In this document: piece by piece, positions 29,416 to 38,757 of the stretch
Layout: each line of letters starts with the position of its first letter
How positions within the stretch are numbered: the stretch's first letter is position 1
DNA from: Opitutia bacterium
Lineage (GTDB): Bacteria; Verrucomicrobiota; Verrucomicrobiia; Opitutales; Opitutaceae
Reading direction: 5' to 3'
Assembly: GCA_947475065.1 (NCBI GenBank)
Contig: CANJLB010000021.1
Coordinates: forward strand, 1 to 64,000
DNA length: 64,000 nt
Position numbers and translations under genes: made by a program
The notes under the pieces: model-generated
The model's input: only the letters and a program-made list of their open reading frames with translations
What the model was told of the DNA's origin: nothing
Database searches by the model: none

Positions 29416-30675
29416 ATGGCCCGTATCATTCTCGCCACCATCGGCTCGCTTGGCGACCTGCACCCGGCGCTCGCGCTCGCGCTGGAGCTGCGGCGGCGCG
29501 GCCATCGGGCCGAAATCGCCACGTCGGAGTTTTACCGCGAAAAAATCTCCTTGCTCGGGCTGCCGTTTCATCCGCTGCCGCCGGACGTGGCCGTCGGCGA
29601 CGGCGAAAGCGTGCGGCGGATCATGGACGGGCGGCGTGCCTCGGCGTTTCTGCTGCGCGATCTGCTGTTTCCGGCCGTGCCGGCGATGTTCGTCGCGCTC
29701 GCCGCCGCGACGGCCGGCGCCGACTTGCTCGTGAGCAGTGAGATCGTTTATGCCGCACCGCTCCTCGCGGAAAAAACAGGTCTGCGCTGGGCATCGTACG
29801 CGCTTGCCCCGGTGTCGCTGTTTTCTATCCACGATCCGTCCCTGCTGCCCGGTCCGCCGGGCACGCACCTGTTGCAGTCGTTCGGGCCGGGCGCCAACCG
29901 TCTCCTGCGCCGTGCGGCGGGCATGATGACGTACGGTTGGTGGCGGCCGGTGCGTGCGCTGCGACGACAGCTCGGTCTGCCGCCGGGTCGCAGCCCGCTG
30001 TTTGAGGGGAAATTTTCTCCGCAGCTTGATCTGGCGTTGTTCTCGCCTGTGCTGCAGCCGCCGCAGCCCGACTGGCCGGCGCAGACGGTGCAGTGTGGAT
30101 TTCCATTTTATGAGGAGGAGGTCGCAACCTCCGCCGGCTTGCCGCCCGCCGTGCAAAATTACCTGGCCGCCGGTGAGCCGCCGGTTGTGTTCACGCTCGG
30201 CTCGGCGGCCGTATTTGCGGCGGACAATTTTTTCATCGAGAGCGCCCGTGCCGCGCAGCAGCTCAATCGCCGGGCGCTGCTGATCCTTGGGCAGAACCCG
30301 CCGCCACCCGGCTTGCCGGCGACGGTGCTTGCGTGGGACTACCTGCCCTATGCGCGCATTTTTCCGCACGCCGCTGCCGTTGTGCATCAAGGCGGCGTCG
30401 GCACGACGGCGCAGGCGTTGCGTGCGGGCCGGCCGATGCTGGTGGTTCCGTTTGCGCATGATCAGCCGGACAATGCCGCGCGCGTTATCCGGCTCGGTGT
30501 GGCGCGCACGCTCACCCGTTCGGGTTACCGTGCCGGTCGCGTCGCACGCGAACTGGCCGCACTGCTCGGCGACCCGGCGATCGCGGACCGTGCCAGCGTC
30601 TTGGGCGGACTCGTCCGCCACGAACGCGGTGTGGCCAGGGCATGCGATCAGCTGGAAAAAATGCTGCGGCCATAG
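29416..30675 (+). CDS. UGT/GT1-type glycosyltransferase
   Basis: A 419-residue GT-B glycosyltransferase similar to the sterol/rhamnosyl-type UDP-glycosyltransferases. The N-terminus RIILATIGSLGDLHPALALA is the acceptor-domain start; the C-terminal donor site has VFTLGSAAVF, WDYLPYARIFPHAAAVVHQGGVGTTAQALRAGRPMLVVPF and QPDNAARV. No transmembrane helix. ATG at 29416 matches the family start. Acceptor unknown; a glycolipid or secondary metabolite is typical. Isolated gene, divergent from the BI-1-like gene. Confidence 0.88.
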   Translation: MARIILATIGSLGDLHPALALALELRRRGHRAEIATSEFYREKISLLGLPFHPLPPDVAVGDGESVRRIMDGRRASAFLLRDLLFPAVPAMFVALAAATAGADLLVSSEIVYAAPLLAEKTGLRWASYALAPVSLFSIHDPSLLPGPPGTHLLQSFGPGANRLLRRAAGMMTYGWWRPVRALRRQLGLPPGRSPLFEGKFSPQLDLALFSPVLQPPQPDWPAQTVQCGFPFYEEEVATSAGLPPAVQNYLAAGEPPVVFTLGSAAVFAADNFFIESARAAQQLNRRALLILGQNPPPPGLPATVLAWDYLPYARIFPHAAAVVHQGGVGTTAQALRAGRPMLVVPFAHDQPDNAARVIRLGVARTLTRSGYRAGRVARELAALLGDPAIADRASVLGGLVRHERGVARACDQLEKMLRP

Positions 30676-30689
30676 CCGCTGCCCTTCCG

Positions 30690-30926
30690 TCACAGGCTGA
30701 GCCAGCGGGAAAAGGCCTCCATCAGCAGCAACAACCCGAGGACTGTCACCACCGGAACGCCCCATTGGATGAGCGCAATTCGGCGACGGGCCTGCTCGGC
30801 TGTGATTTTTTTGTCCTTCACATCTTCCTCGGCGTCCGAGCAGTAGTCGTCCAGCCGCCAGCGCAGCCAGATACCGGTGGCAACCAGCGCAATGGCGGCA
30901 ATGGCGAGGAGCTCGTGTTTGTCCAT
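30690..30926 (-). CDS. Small two-helix membrane protein
   Basis: A 78-residue product with two hydrophobic helices (about residues 6-22 and 53-72) around a charged central part (DDYCSDAEEDVKDKKITAEQARRRI). No family recognised. The even hydrophobic/charged pattern, clean start and position in an otherwise empty gap support coding. It is on the same strand as, and about 100 bp downstream of, the aminotransferase gene. Confidence 0.6.
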   Translation of the reverse strand: MDKHELLAIAAIALVATGIWLRWRLDDYCSDAEEDVKDKKITAEQARRRIALIQWGVPVVTVLGLLLLMEAFSRWLSL

Positions 30927-31028
30927 TGTTGGGGAAGGGCGGGCTCAATTGTTTGGAACCAGCGGCAAAGCTCCACTTAAAAATCACGCCGTGCTCCCCT
31001 CCAAGCGCGCCCGGTCCGGCGTGTGGCG

Positions 31029-32180
31029 TCAGCGCTTCAGCTTCAGCAGCCGCTCACCGGCGGCATTTAGCGTGGCGGGCGACTTGGCGAAATTGAGGCG
31101 GACGAAACGGTGTTCCGGGTAATGGAAAAAACTGGAGCCGGGCACAGGCGCGACGCCGATTTCCCGTGCCATCCACTTGGAAAACGCCACATCGTCCGTG
31201 CAGCCGAGCGGCGACACGTCCAGCATCACGAAGTAGCTCCCCTCGGGGCGGGTGTAGGCGAGGCCGGTGCGGTCGAGCCAGCCGCACAAAATGTCTCGCC
31301 GGGCGGCGTAATCAGGACCGAGCGACTCGTAGTAGCTGGGTGGGAAGTTCAGCGCGGTTACGGCGGCGTGCTGGAGCGGCGCGGCGGCGCCGACGGTGAG
31401 GAAGTCATGGACCTTGCGCGCCTGCGCGATCAGCTCCGGCCCGGCGTAGATGTGGCCGAGCCGCCAGCCGGTGATCAGAAAGGTCTTGGACAGCGCCGAG
31501 CAGCTCAGCGTGCGTGCGGCCATGCCGGGTAGCGTGGCGAAATAGGTGTGCTGGTGCGGGGCAAAGACGATGTGCTCATAGACCTCGTCGGTGATGACAA
31601 AGGTGTCGAACTCCTCGGCCAGCGCGGCGATCTGCAGCAGCTCATCGCGGGTGAAGACCCGGCCGCAGGGGTTGGACGGATTGCACAACACAAACGCCTT
31701 CAGCCCCCGCGCGAACGCCGCGCGCAGCTCCGCCGGATCGAAATGATAGTGCGGCGGGTGCAGGCGCACATGAACTGGTGTCGCGCCGCACAGAATCGTG
31801 TCGGCGTTGTAGCTCTCGTAAAACGGCGAGAAGAGGCCGACGCGGTCCCCGGGGTCGCACACGGTCATCAACGCCACGATCATCGCCTCGGTCGCGCCGC
31901 AGGTGACGACCAGTTCGCGCTGTGCGTCCACCGGCCGGACGAGGTCACGGGCTATTTTCTTCGCCAGCGCGGTGCGGAGTTCGGGTGAGCCCCAGGTGAT
32001 GGCGTATTGGTGGCGGCCGGCGTCCATCGCCTCCTTGGCGGCCTGCACGAGCGCGGCCGGCGGGTCGCCGTCGGGGAAGCCCTGCGCGAGGTTGATCGCG
32101 CCGCAGTCGTTGGCGACGCGCGTCATCTCGCGGATGAGCGACTCGGAGAAGGCGGCGGTGCGGAGAGAAGTCTTGGGCAT
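31029..32180 (-). CDS. PLP-dependent class I/II aminotransferase
   Basis: Fold-type I aminotransferase, 383 residues, closest in motif pattern to the kynurenine/methionine aminotransferase group (INLAQGFPDG at 29-38, CNPSNPCGRV, ITDEVYEH with Asp198 and Tyr201, SALSKTFLITGWRLG with PLP-lysine Lys232, and RLNFAKS near the C-terminus). The INLAQGFPD start and HDFLTVGAAAPLQ favour the YbdL/KAT branch. ATG at 32180 begins MPKTSLRTAAF. Substrate range cannot be fixed from sequence. No adjacent pathway genes. Confidence 0.9.
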   Translation of the reverse strand: MPKTSLRTAAFSESLIREMTRVANDCGAINLAQGFPDGDPPAALVQAAKEAMDAGRHQYAITWGSPELRTALAKKIARDLVRPVDAQRELVVTCGATEAMIVALMTVCDPGDRVGLFSPFYESYNADTILCGATPVHVRLHPPHYHFDPAELRAAFARGLKAFVLCNPSNPCGRVFTRDELLQIAALAEEFDTFVITDEVYEHIVFAPHQHTYFATLPGMAARTLSCSALSKTFLITGWRLGHIYAGPELIAQARKVHDFLTVGAAAPLQHAAVTALNFPPSYYESLGPDYAARRDILCGWLDRTGLAYTRPEGSYFVMLDVSPLGCTDDVAFSKWMAREIGVAPVPGSSFFHYPEHRFVRLNFAKSPATLNAAGERLLKLKR

Positions 32181-32265
32181 GGGGAAAATTAAGCCGGAGG
32201 CGGGGAAGCCTGGCAATTGAGCAGACGTTCGGGATTTTTTCCAGATATCATGGCGGGTCGCTCGC

Positions 32266-33039
32266 TCAAGGAATTTTCAGCTCCATGCCGATTTTCAGCG
32301 GCGTTTTGGGGGTGGGCAACAGATTCCTGTTGGCCACCTGAATTTCGGGCCAACGCGATTTGTCGCCATAATACCTTTGGGCGATGCTCGAGAGCGTATC
32401 GCCGGCGACGACACGGTGCGTATGTGCGGACGTGGTGGCGGCTTGCACCGACGCCTGCGACGGCGGGGCCGGCGCGGCGCGGATGGGCGTATCGGGTAGC
32501 GGTGGAGCCGGGCTGATGGGCACAGCCAGGCCGGCGGGAGGCGGACGTGCGCCGGCACGGGAGGCGGGCATGGCGTCACGGAGCTGTTTATTTTCTGCCT
32601 GCAGGCGCTCCACGGTGGCGAGCAGGCTGGCGGACTGGTTCTCCTGCGGCTGTCCGGGCAAGGCGCTCAACGCGAATTCCCTTAGCGCGGCGTCAATCTG
32701 CTGCCGCACCAGCCCAACCTGCGGGCTGGCCGGCACCAGCTCGCAAAATTTCCGATAGTGGTGGATGGCCTCGACCGGATCCTTGAGCTTTTGGGCGAAG
32801 AGCTGCCCGGCCTGCAGGTGGGACTCTGGCGCGGCGTTTTCCCCGCGCGTGGCGATGACGCGCAGAAAAGCATCCAACGCCTCCTTGTCGTGGCCCTGCC
32901 GCAGCTGTTCCAGTCCTTGGGTATAGTTGCTATCACTGGTTTCGGCGGTGAGCAGCGGACCGCCGTTGCGATCGCAGCCGGCGGCGAGTGCCAAGGCGAG
33001 GAGCGCGGGCAGGCAGCGCGATAAAAATTGGGAGTACAT
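32266..33039 (-). CDS. LysM-domain lipoprotein with TPR-like region
   Basis: Predicted envelope lipoprotein of 257 residues. The signal peptide ends in LALAAGC (lipidated Cys near 22). A helical region (about residues 38-125) with YTQGLEQLRQGHDKEALDAF and AIHHYRKFCELVPASPQ resembles tetratricopeptide repeats; a short coiled coil and a Pro/Ala linker follow; the C-terminus (about 208-257) is a LysM peptidoglycan-binding domain, HRVVAGDTLSSIAQRYYGD. Probably tethers or scaffolds at the cell wall. Divergent from kdsD with a 72-bp gap. Confidence 0.85.
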   Translation of the reverse strand: MYSQFLSRCLPALLALALAAGCDRNGGPLLTAETSDSNYTQGLEQLRQGHDKEALDAFLRVIATRGENAAPESHLQAGQLFAQKLKDPVEAIHHYRKFCELVPASPQVGLVRQQIDAALREFALSALPGQPQENQSASLLATVERLQAENKQLRDAMPASRAGARPPPAGLAVPISPAPPLPDTPIRAAPAPPSQASVQAATTSAHTHRVVAGDTLSSIAQRYYGDKSRWPEIQVANRNLLPTPKTPLKIGMELKIP

Positions 33040-33111
33040 GGGAGGAAATTAGGTTGGAACAGGCAAGGTCGCGGTCCAGTCTGACGCTTCCTCCGTCAAA
33101 TCAAACCTCAA

Positions 33112-34101
33112 ATGGCCCTTGCCTCCCGCACCATTCTCGCCCGTGCCCGTGCCTGCATCCGCATCGAGCAGGCTGCGCTCACCGCCACCGCTCGCGGGTT
33201 GGGGGCCGAATTTGTGGCCGTGGCCCGCGCCGTCGAGGCCGCCGCCCGGGCGGATGCGAAGCTCATCTTCACAGGCGTCGGCAAGTCAGCCCATATCGCG
33301 GAAAAGCTCGTGGGCACATTCAATAGCATCGGCGTGTCCGCGTGCTTTCTTGATGCGACGCAGGCGCTGCATGGCGATCTCGGCCTAGTGGACGACGGTG
33401 ATGTGGCTTTGCTCCTGAGCAACAGCGGTCAGACCGACGAGGTGCTGCGGCTGGTGCCGGTGCTGCGGCGCTTCGGGGTGCGGCTCGTGGCGTTCACCAG
33501 CCAGCCGGGCTCCGATCTCGCACGCGAGACCGGCCTGCGGCTGATCTATCGCGTGCCGAACGAAGCCTGTCCGCTCAAGCTCGCGCCTACGGCCAGCACG
33601 ACCGCGGCGCTCGCGCTTGGCGACGCTCTCGCGATGGTGCTGCTGGAGGCGCGGGGTCTGACGCGCGACGACTTCGCCAGGTTTCACCCTGCCGGCAATC
33701 TCGGCCGCGTGCTCCTGCTCCGCGTCGGCGACATCATGCGCGCCGGCGACCGCCTGCCCGTCGCGCCCGACACGGTGACAGTGCAGGACGCCATCCTTGC
33801 CATGACCAAGGCCCGCAGCGGCAGCATCGCCTTGGTCAGCCCGAAGACCGGTCGGCTCACTGGCATCCTCACCGACGGCGACTTCCGTCGCAGTGCGCTC
33901 ACGGGTCCGGACTTCATGCGGCGGCCCGTCCGCCAGTTCATGTCGCGCGCGCCCAAAACTGTCCGGGACGACGCCCTCGGCGTGGACGCTCTGCGGCTGT
34001 TCGAGGCGCACAAGATTGACGATCTGATCGTGGTCAACGCCAAGGGCCGTCCGGTCGGCTTGGTGGACGCGCAGGATTTGCCGAAGCTGAAGCTGGTGTG
34101 A
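33112..34101 (+). CDS. kdsD: D-arabinose 5-phosphate isomerase
   Basis: Converts ribulose 5-phosphate to arabinose 5-phosphate, first step of Kdo synthesis. The 329-residue protein has an N-terminal SIS sugar-isomerase domain (FTGVGKSAHIAEKLVGTFNS; LLSNSGQTDEVL; LAPTASTTAALALGDALAM) and two C-terminal CBS domains (VGDIMR.. and VRQFMSRAPKT). The order and length match KdsD/KpsF/GutQ. It complements waaA at 18398 in LPS inner-core synthesis. Separate transcription unit. Confidence 0.93.
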   Translation: MALASRTILARARACIRIEQAALTATARGLGAEFVAVARAVEAAARADAKLIFTGVGKSAHIAEKLVGTFNSIGVSACFLDATQALHGDLGLVDDGDVALLLSNSGQTDEVLRLVPVLRRFGVRLVAFTSQPGSDLARETGLRLIYRVPNEACPLKLAPTASTTAALALGDALAMVLLEARGLTRDDFARFHPAGNLGRVLLLRVGDIMRAGDRLPVAPDTVTVQDAILAMTKARSGSIALVSPKTGRLTGILTDGDFRRSALTGPDFMRRPVRQFMSRAPKTVRDDALGVDALRLFEAHKIDDLIVVNAKGRPVGLVDAQDLPKLKLV

Positions 34102-34146
34102 TGCCAGCCGGGGCCAGGCCCATCCTCCCCGGCGTTTGTGCTCAAT

Positions 34147-34902
34147 TCAGCCGCTTTGCAGCTCGTGGCTCAGCACACTGAGCGCGTAGATCGCAGCGGT
34201 TTCGCAGCGGAGCACGAGCGGGCCGAGTGTGATCGGCTCGAAGCCGGTGCTTTTGGCGAGGCTCGACTCGGCCGGGGTGAAATCACCTTCGGGCCCGATA
34301 AGCCACAGCACTTTCTTCGGCGCGCGGCCCTGTGCGGCGTGAAACGCGGCCAGAACGCGCTTCAGCGGTTTTGCCCCCGGCTGCAGGCTGGCGATGAGCT
34401 TCAGGTCGAAACCGCGTGCAGACTCCATGAAAGCGGTGGCGGTCTGTACCGGTGAAATTTCGGGCAGCCACGGGTTGCCGCACTGTTTCGCGGCCTCCAG
34501 CGCGGCAGTCTGCCATTTTTCGGTTTTCTTGCCCGAGCGTTCGTCGTCGAGGCGGACCTGGGTGCGCTCGCTCTCGAGCGGCACGATATGCGCGACCCCA
34601 AGTTCCGTGGCCTTGCGGACGATGGCGTCCATATGCGGCCCTTTCGGCAGTGCCTGCCCAAGGGTGAGCTCGAATGGCAAAGGCTTGGCGCGCTGACCGA
34701 AGCGTACCTTGAGCGTGGCGTGCATGCGGTCGTCGTTGCTCAGCTCGCAAATCCACTCGGCGCCCCGGCCGTCAAAGGCGACCACCGTGTCACCGGTGGC
34801 AGCGCGGTTCACGATGACGAGGTGGTGCGACTCTTCGTGCGTGAGCTGGAGCTCGCGGGGCTCGCGTTCGGTCGGGAGGCAGTAGGCGCGGAAGTCGGGC
34901 AT
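34147..34902 (-). CDS. rsmE: 16S rRNA (uracil-1498-N3)-methyltransferase
   Basis: SPOUT-class methyltransferase of 251 residues modifying U1498 of 16S rRNA using S-adenosylmethionine. An N-terminal PUA-like RNA-binding domain with EESHHLVIVNRAATGD precedes the trefoil-knot domain containing RKATELGVAHIVPLESERTQ, ALEAAKQCGNPWLPEI, LIGPEGDFTPAE and TLGPLVLRCETAAIYAL. ATG at 34902 fits the family start; the frame extends upstream without similarity. Convergent with kdsD. Confidence 0.94.
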   Translation of the reverse strand: MPDFRAYCLPTEREPRELQLTHEESHHLVIVNRAATGDTVVAFDGRGAEWICELSNDDRMHATLKVRFGQRAKPLPFELTLGQALPKGPHMDAIVRKATELGVAHIVPLESERTQVRLDDERSGKKTEKWQTAALEAAKQCGNPWLPEISPVQTATAFMESARGFDLKLIASLQPGAKPLKRVLAAFHAAQGRAPKKVLWLIGPEGDFTPAESSLAKSTGFEPITLGPLVLRCETAAIYALSVLSHELQSG

Positions 34903-35123
34903 GGTTGGGAGGAGAGAGTATCGAGTGCAACGTGTGTTGGGCGCGGCGCAAGCCTGCGCTGTGCGGGCGATGCGTCGCTTGGAGCGTGGTGCCCGCGTCG
35001 CCACCTCGGGCCGGTGCGACGGGGCGGTCGCGGCCCTCTCAAGTCCAGCGGATCCTTCAGGCCTAAACGGAGAATTTTCCATTTACAACTTGGCGCGCGA
35101 ACCTAACTTATCGCCATCCTGCG

Positions 35124-35211
35124 GCCCGGATGGCGGAATTGGCAGACGCACGGGACTCAAAATCCCGCGCCCTCTAAAGGCGTGTCGGTTCGACCCCGAC
35201 TCCGGGCACCA
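35124..35211 (+). tRNA. tRNA-Leu (CAA)
   Basis: Class II tRNA with a 7-bp acceptor stem GCCCGGA (35124-35130) / TCCGGGC (35201-35207), D arm containing GGCAGAC, anticodon stem CGGGA/TCCCG around loop CTCAAAA (anticodon CAA), a long variable arm and a T arm GTCGG-TTCGACC-CCGAC. The 3' CCA is encoded. Confidence 0.95.
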
Positions 35212-35253
35212 GTCGTTTTCATAGTGTTGCACCGGCATTGCCGGGTGGTCGGT

Positions 35254-36045
35254 TCACCGGGTGCCGCTGGAGTTTCCCCGTGATGGCGCCGGCGCATTTT
35301 TCCGGGTGTTCTCAGGCACTTCACTCTTGGCGTACCTCACGAATTTTGCCAGCTGCCGCTGCGCATTGAGATCCACATTGCGCGTCAGCACGTCCAAGGC
35401 TTTCACGGTATCGGGGAGCAACGGGTCTTTGGGCAGGAGGGGCAGGAGTTTTTCGAGCGCGCTTTTCAGGCGGGCAAATTGGTTGGGGTTGCCACTTTGG
35501 ATTTTTTTTATCGAGGCACGGACATAGCTGTCATTTTCCCTGCTCAAGGTCATGAAAATCTCCTCGATGGTGGTGTCGGTTGAGCCGGATGCCGGGGCGG
35601 AGGCGAAGCCGCTGGTTATTAAGTCATTTCCAGCCGAGTCCGCCGGGGGAAAATGCGTTTCTGAGACACGGTAGTAGGAGCGGGCCATTGCGGACGGACT
35701 CCACGCTTCATTGAAGTTCGACTGGTAGGGAAGTGCGAGGAATTGCGTGAGCAGATTGGGCTTGGTCGCAACCGTGAAATAGGTGACAGGCCCACCGAGC
35801 TCAGCCTGTTCTTTGGCGGCCGCGATCTCCGGTTCCTCGGTGGCGAGTGCGGCCGCGTCAACGCCGCCCCAATTCAGCGTCGAGGTGTTATCCGCTCCGG
35901 GAGCAACAATCTGGATGCCTTCAATCGTGACCACGAAACGCGGGGGTATTTTCAGCGGTTGGTGCGTGGCCTTGTCTCGCACCGTCTGGGCATGAACGGA
36001 CAGGACCGTGAGCAGCAGCAGGGTGGTGATGAGTTTCGATTTCAT
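35254..36045 (-). CDS. Secreted hypothetical protein
   Basis: Not recognised, 263 residues. The ATG at 36045 gives a clear signal peptide (KLITTLLLLTVLSVHAQ), whereas the longer open frame upstream has no protein-like character. The mature protein has a beta-rich N-terminal part (PPRFVVTIEGIQIVAPGAD) and a helical charged C-terminal half (ALEKLLPLLPKDPLLPDTVKAL; LNAQRQLAKFVRYAKSEV). Lies downstream of the DUF4159 genes on the same strand, separated by 110 bp. Confidence 0.65.
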   Translation of the reverse strand: MKSKLITTLLLLTVLSVHAQTVRDKATHQPLKIPPRFVVTIEGIQIVAPGADNTSTLNWGGVDAAALATEEPEIAAAKEQAELGGPVTYFTVATKPNLLTQFLALPYQSNFNEAWSPSAMARSYYRVSETHFPPADSAGNDLITSGFASAPASGSTDTTIEEIFMTLSRENDSYVRASIKKIQSGNPNQFARLKSALEKLLPLLPKDPLLPDTVKALDVLTRNVDLNAQRQLAKFVRYAKSEVPENTRKNAPAPSRGNSSGTR

Positions 36046-36155
36046 GGGCAGAGGGCAAGCCGGTGTGAGAACCGGAGGATGCACCATGGAAGTATGATCG
36101 GAAACGGCCGTTTTTAAAGTAATTTTAACGATGCCCACACCTGGCCCTGATCTGC

Positions 36156-37166
36156 TCAGTGTGTCATGAGGTAAAAGAGGATGTTGATCATTAGCGGATA
36201 GGCACGGGTTTCGGCAAATTGGTTGAAAAAAATCGGATTTTCGCCTTCGCGTTCCCAGCCGTCGCTGATGTCGGTGTTGTGCAGCGCGATCACCATGATG
36301 CGGCCTTTGTCGTCGAGCCACGCGCGCACATGCATTTCGTCTTCGTCGGTGCGAGGGGTGGTGGCGCGCGAATTTGGGTCGGTCGGGTCGTAGCTGCGGT
36401 TCCAGAAGCCGGCCGAGACAGTGGGCACCTGGAGGTTGCTGAGCGGCAGCTTGAGGTCAAAGACGCCATGAAACACCGGGTGGTCGAAAGGCAGGTCCAC
36501 CCACCGTTGTCCCGGCAGCACCCGGCCCATCTCCGCAGCGAAGCTCACCCATGCATTGGTCCCCCAAAAATCGCTCACCATGAGCGCACCGCCGTTGCGG
36601 AGGTGCCTGCGCAGGGCGGTCAGCTCGGCGTCGTTCAGCCGGATGTATTCCACATGCGCCGCGTAGAGATAGGGATAACGGGACAAATCGGAGTCGGTCA
36701 GCCGTAGCACGCGGGCATCGGGGTCCACCTTGAGCGAGGTCAGTTGCTGGAGGCGGGCCGAGACATTGAGGTCGGCATCCGGATAATCAATCCACCAACC
36801 AAGGCGTCCGCCGTCGCGCCCCCCGCCGCGCCCGCCGCCGCCAAAGTTGAGTCCGAAGCCGCTGTCGTTAGCGCCGTCTGACTTGTGAAAAATGATCCGG
36901 GCAAAGGTGAACGTGTCGTGCTTGAACTGCGGTGCGTTGGTCCACGCCGGCAGGCCGATGCTGTGCGTGACGGCCTCACGCGCCGTGCGCACGGTATTCT
37001 CGTCCACCGAGCCGCTGTTTCCCTCCAGCCGGATGATGCCGCCCGCTCCTCCGCTGAATGCGCCGCCTCGCCCGCCGCCACCCCGGCGGCCTTGGGCCAG
37101 ACAGACCCCCGTGCCCAGCAGCAGCGCGGCTGCCATGAGCGGGAGCTTTTTCAGGAGGAGGGGCAT
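36156..37166 (-). CDS. DUF4159 secreted protein, downstream paralogue
   Basis: A 336-residue exported protein of the DUF4159 family. The signal peptide (MPLLLKKLPLMAAALLLGTGVCLAQ) is followed by a Gly/Arg-rich stretch, then a domain with PQFKHDTFTFARI, WWIDYPDADLN, RYPYLYAAHVEYIRL, LRNGGALMVSDFWG, and YPLMINILFYLMTH at the C-terminus. The layout resembles a class I glutamine-amidotransferase/ThuA-like fold, but catalytic residues are not evident. It is about 75-80 percent identical by eye to the neighbour at 37402; upstream non-coding sequence is duplicated too. An internal Gly/Arg insert (FGGGGRGGGRDGG) is absent or shorter in the sister copy. Confidence 0.85.
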   Translation of the reverse strand: MPLLLKKLPLMAAALLLGTGVCLAQGRRGGGGRGGAFSGGAGGIIRLEGNSGSVDENTVRTAREAVTHSIGLPAWTNAPQFKHDTFTFARIIFHKSDGANDSGFGLNFGGGGRGGGRDGGRLGWWIDYPDADLNVSARLQQLTSLKVDPDARVLRLTDSDLSRYPYLYAAHVEYIRLNDAELTALRRHLRNGGALMVSDFWGTNAWVSFAAEMGRVLPGQRWVDLPFDHPVFHGVFDLKLPLSNLQVPTVSAGFWNRSYDPTDPNSRATTPRTDEDEMHVRAWLDDKGRIMVIALHNTDISDGWEREGENPIFFNQFAETRAYPLMINILFYLMTH

Positions 37167-37401
37167 GGGGAGAAAACGGCCGCGCGGCAGGGAGCGACCA
37201 CAGTGTGACGTACAGGTTGTCGTGTCGGTTTCATCTGGCAAGCCCTCATCGCAACGACGGCCATGGCGGCACCAATCCCCAGGCCTCTCCCTCGGCGGTC
37301 ATGGAATCATGCCATCGGTAAATCAGCGCGGACCAGGCATTCAACTTTTACCTTTTGGCAGATTGCACGCGCGGCCTGATTCACGCCGGACCGCCCGACG
37401 T

Positions 37402-38370
37402 TCAGTGCGTCATGAGGTAAAAGATGATGTTGATCATCAGCGGATACGCGCGGGTTTCGGCAAACTGGTTGAAAAAAACCGGATTTTCGCCTTCGCGTTC
37501 CCACCCGTCGCTGATGTCGGTGTTGTGCAGCGCGATCACCATGATGCGGCCCTTGTCGTCGAGCCACGCGCGCACATGCATGTCGAGGGAGCCCGGACCA
37601 CGCGAGGTGGTCGCGCGCGAGTCGGGGTCGGCCGGATTATAGTCACGGTTCCAGTTGTTCCTGTTCGAAACGGTTGGCACTTGAAGATTGCTGAGCGGCA
37701 GCTTGAGGTCAAAGACGCCATGAAACACCGGGTGGTTGAACGGCAGGTCCACCCATCGTTGTCCCGGCAGCACCCGGCCCATCTCGGCGGCGAAGCTCTC
37801 CCAGGCCTGGGTCCCCCAAAAATCACTCACCATGAGCGTACCGCCGTTGCGGAGGTGCTTGCGGAGTGCCTCCAGCTCCGGGTCGCTCAGGCGGATGTTT
37901 TCCACATGCACCGCGTAGAGATAGGGATAATGGTACAGGTCGGGATCGGTAAGTCGCACCACGCGGGCATCGGGGTCCACCTTGAGCGAGGTCATTTGCT
38001 GGAGCCGGCCCGAGAGATTGAGGTCGGCGTCGGGGTAATCAATCGCCCAGCTGATGCCACCTCCGCCGCGTGCGCCCCCAATGCCCCCGCCAGACCCAAA
38101 CGCGGATTTGTGGAAGATCATGCGGGCAAAGGTGAAGGTGTCGTGCTTGAACTGCGGCGAGTTGGTCCACACTGGCAGACCGATGCTATGCGTGGCCGAT
38201 TCGCGCGCGGTGTGCACGGTGGCTTCGTCCACAAATCCATTGTTGCCCTCCAACCGCACGAGGCCGCCCCCGCGCCCGCTGCCACCCCGGCGACCTTGGG
38301 CCTGACAGACCCCGGTGACCAGCAACAGCGCGGCTGCCATGAGCGGGAGCTTTTTCAGGAGTAGGGGCAT
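37402..38370 (-). CDS. DUF4159 secreted protein, upstream paralogue
   Basis: A 322-residue sister of the 36156 gene: same signal peptide (MPLLLKKLPLMAAALLLVTG), Gly/Arg linker, FKHDTFTFARMIFHK, IDYPDADLNLSGRLQQ, GGTLMVSDFWG and terminal INIIFYLMTH. The two copies differ mainly in low-complexity segments near residues 30-50 and 90-110. DUF4159 proteins often occur with MoxR ATPase/DUF58/von Willebrand gene clusters, but none is here. Probably the product of a tandem duplication; whether both are active is unknown. Confidence 0.85.
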   Translation of the reverse strand: MPLLLKKLPLMAAALLLVTGVCQAQGRRGGSGRGGGLVRLEGNNGFVDEATVHTARESATHSIGLPVWTNSPQFKHDTFTFARMIFHKSAFGSGGGIGGARGGGGISWAIDYPDADLNLSGRLQQMTSLKVDPDARVVRLTDPDLYHYPYLYAVHVENIRLSDPELEALRKHLRNGGTLMVSDFWGTQAWESFAAEMGRVLPGQRWVDLPFNHPVFHGVFDLKLPLSNLQVPTVSNRNNWNRDYNPADPDSRATTSRGPGSLDMHVRAWLDDKGRIMVIALHNTDISDGWEREGENPVFFNQFAETRAYPLMINIIFYLMTH

Positions 38371-38645
38371 GGGGAGAAAACGGCCGCGCGGCAGGGAGCG
38401 ACCACAGTGCGACGCACAGGTTGTCGTGCCGGTTTCATCAGGCAAGCCCTCATCGCAACGACGGCCATGGCGGCACCAATTCCCTGGCCTCTCCCGCGGC
38501 GGTCATGGAATCGTGCCATCGGCTGGGCTGGCCATGGACCCCATGGCCGCATTCTGCCATGGTCCAGGTCGCAATAAACCACGCTCCTCGGAAAATACCG
38601 CTTGCTTCCCGGCGCGGCGTCGGGCTTGCTGACCGTTCACTTGTT

Positions 38646-38722
<77 letters not shown>

Positions 38723-38757
38723 TTATTTCTCCACCACGACCTTTCGCAGGGCACGCC

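Larger units (their letters stand above)
36153..38522. repeat. Tandem duplication of a DUF4159 gene with its upstream region
   Basis: The unit 36153-37319 is repeated as 37400-38522. Similarity covers each coding sequence and about 150 bp upstream of each start (for example GGGAGAAAACGGCCGCGCGG at 37167 and again at 38371) and ends at GCCATCGG in both. Non-coding similarity nearly as high as coding similarity indicates a fairly recent event. Confidence 0.85.

Noticed and set aside
36046-36321. Upstream extension of the 35254 gene over the DUF4159 3' end
   Set aside because: It overlaps another gene in antiphase, and a clear signal peptide begins at 36045.
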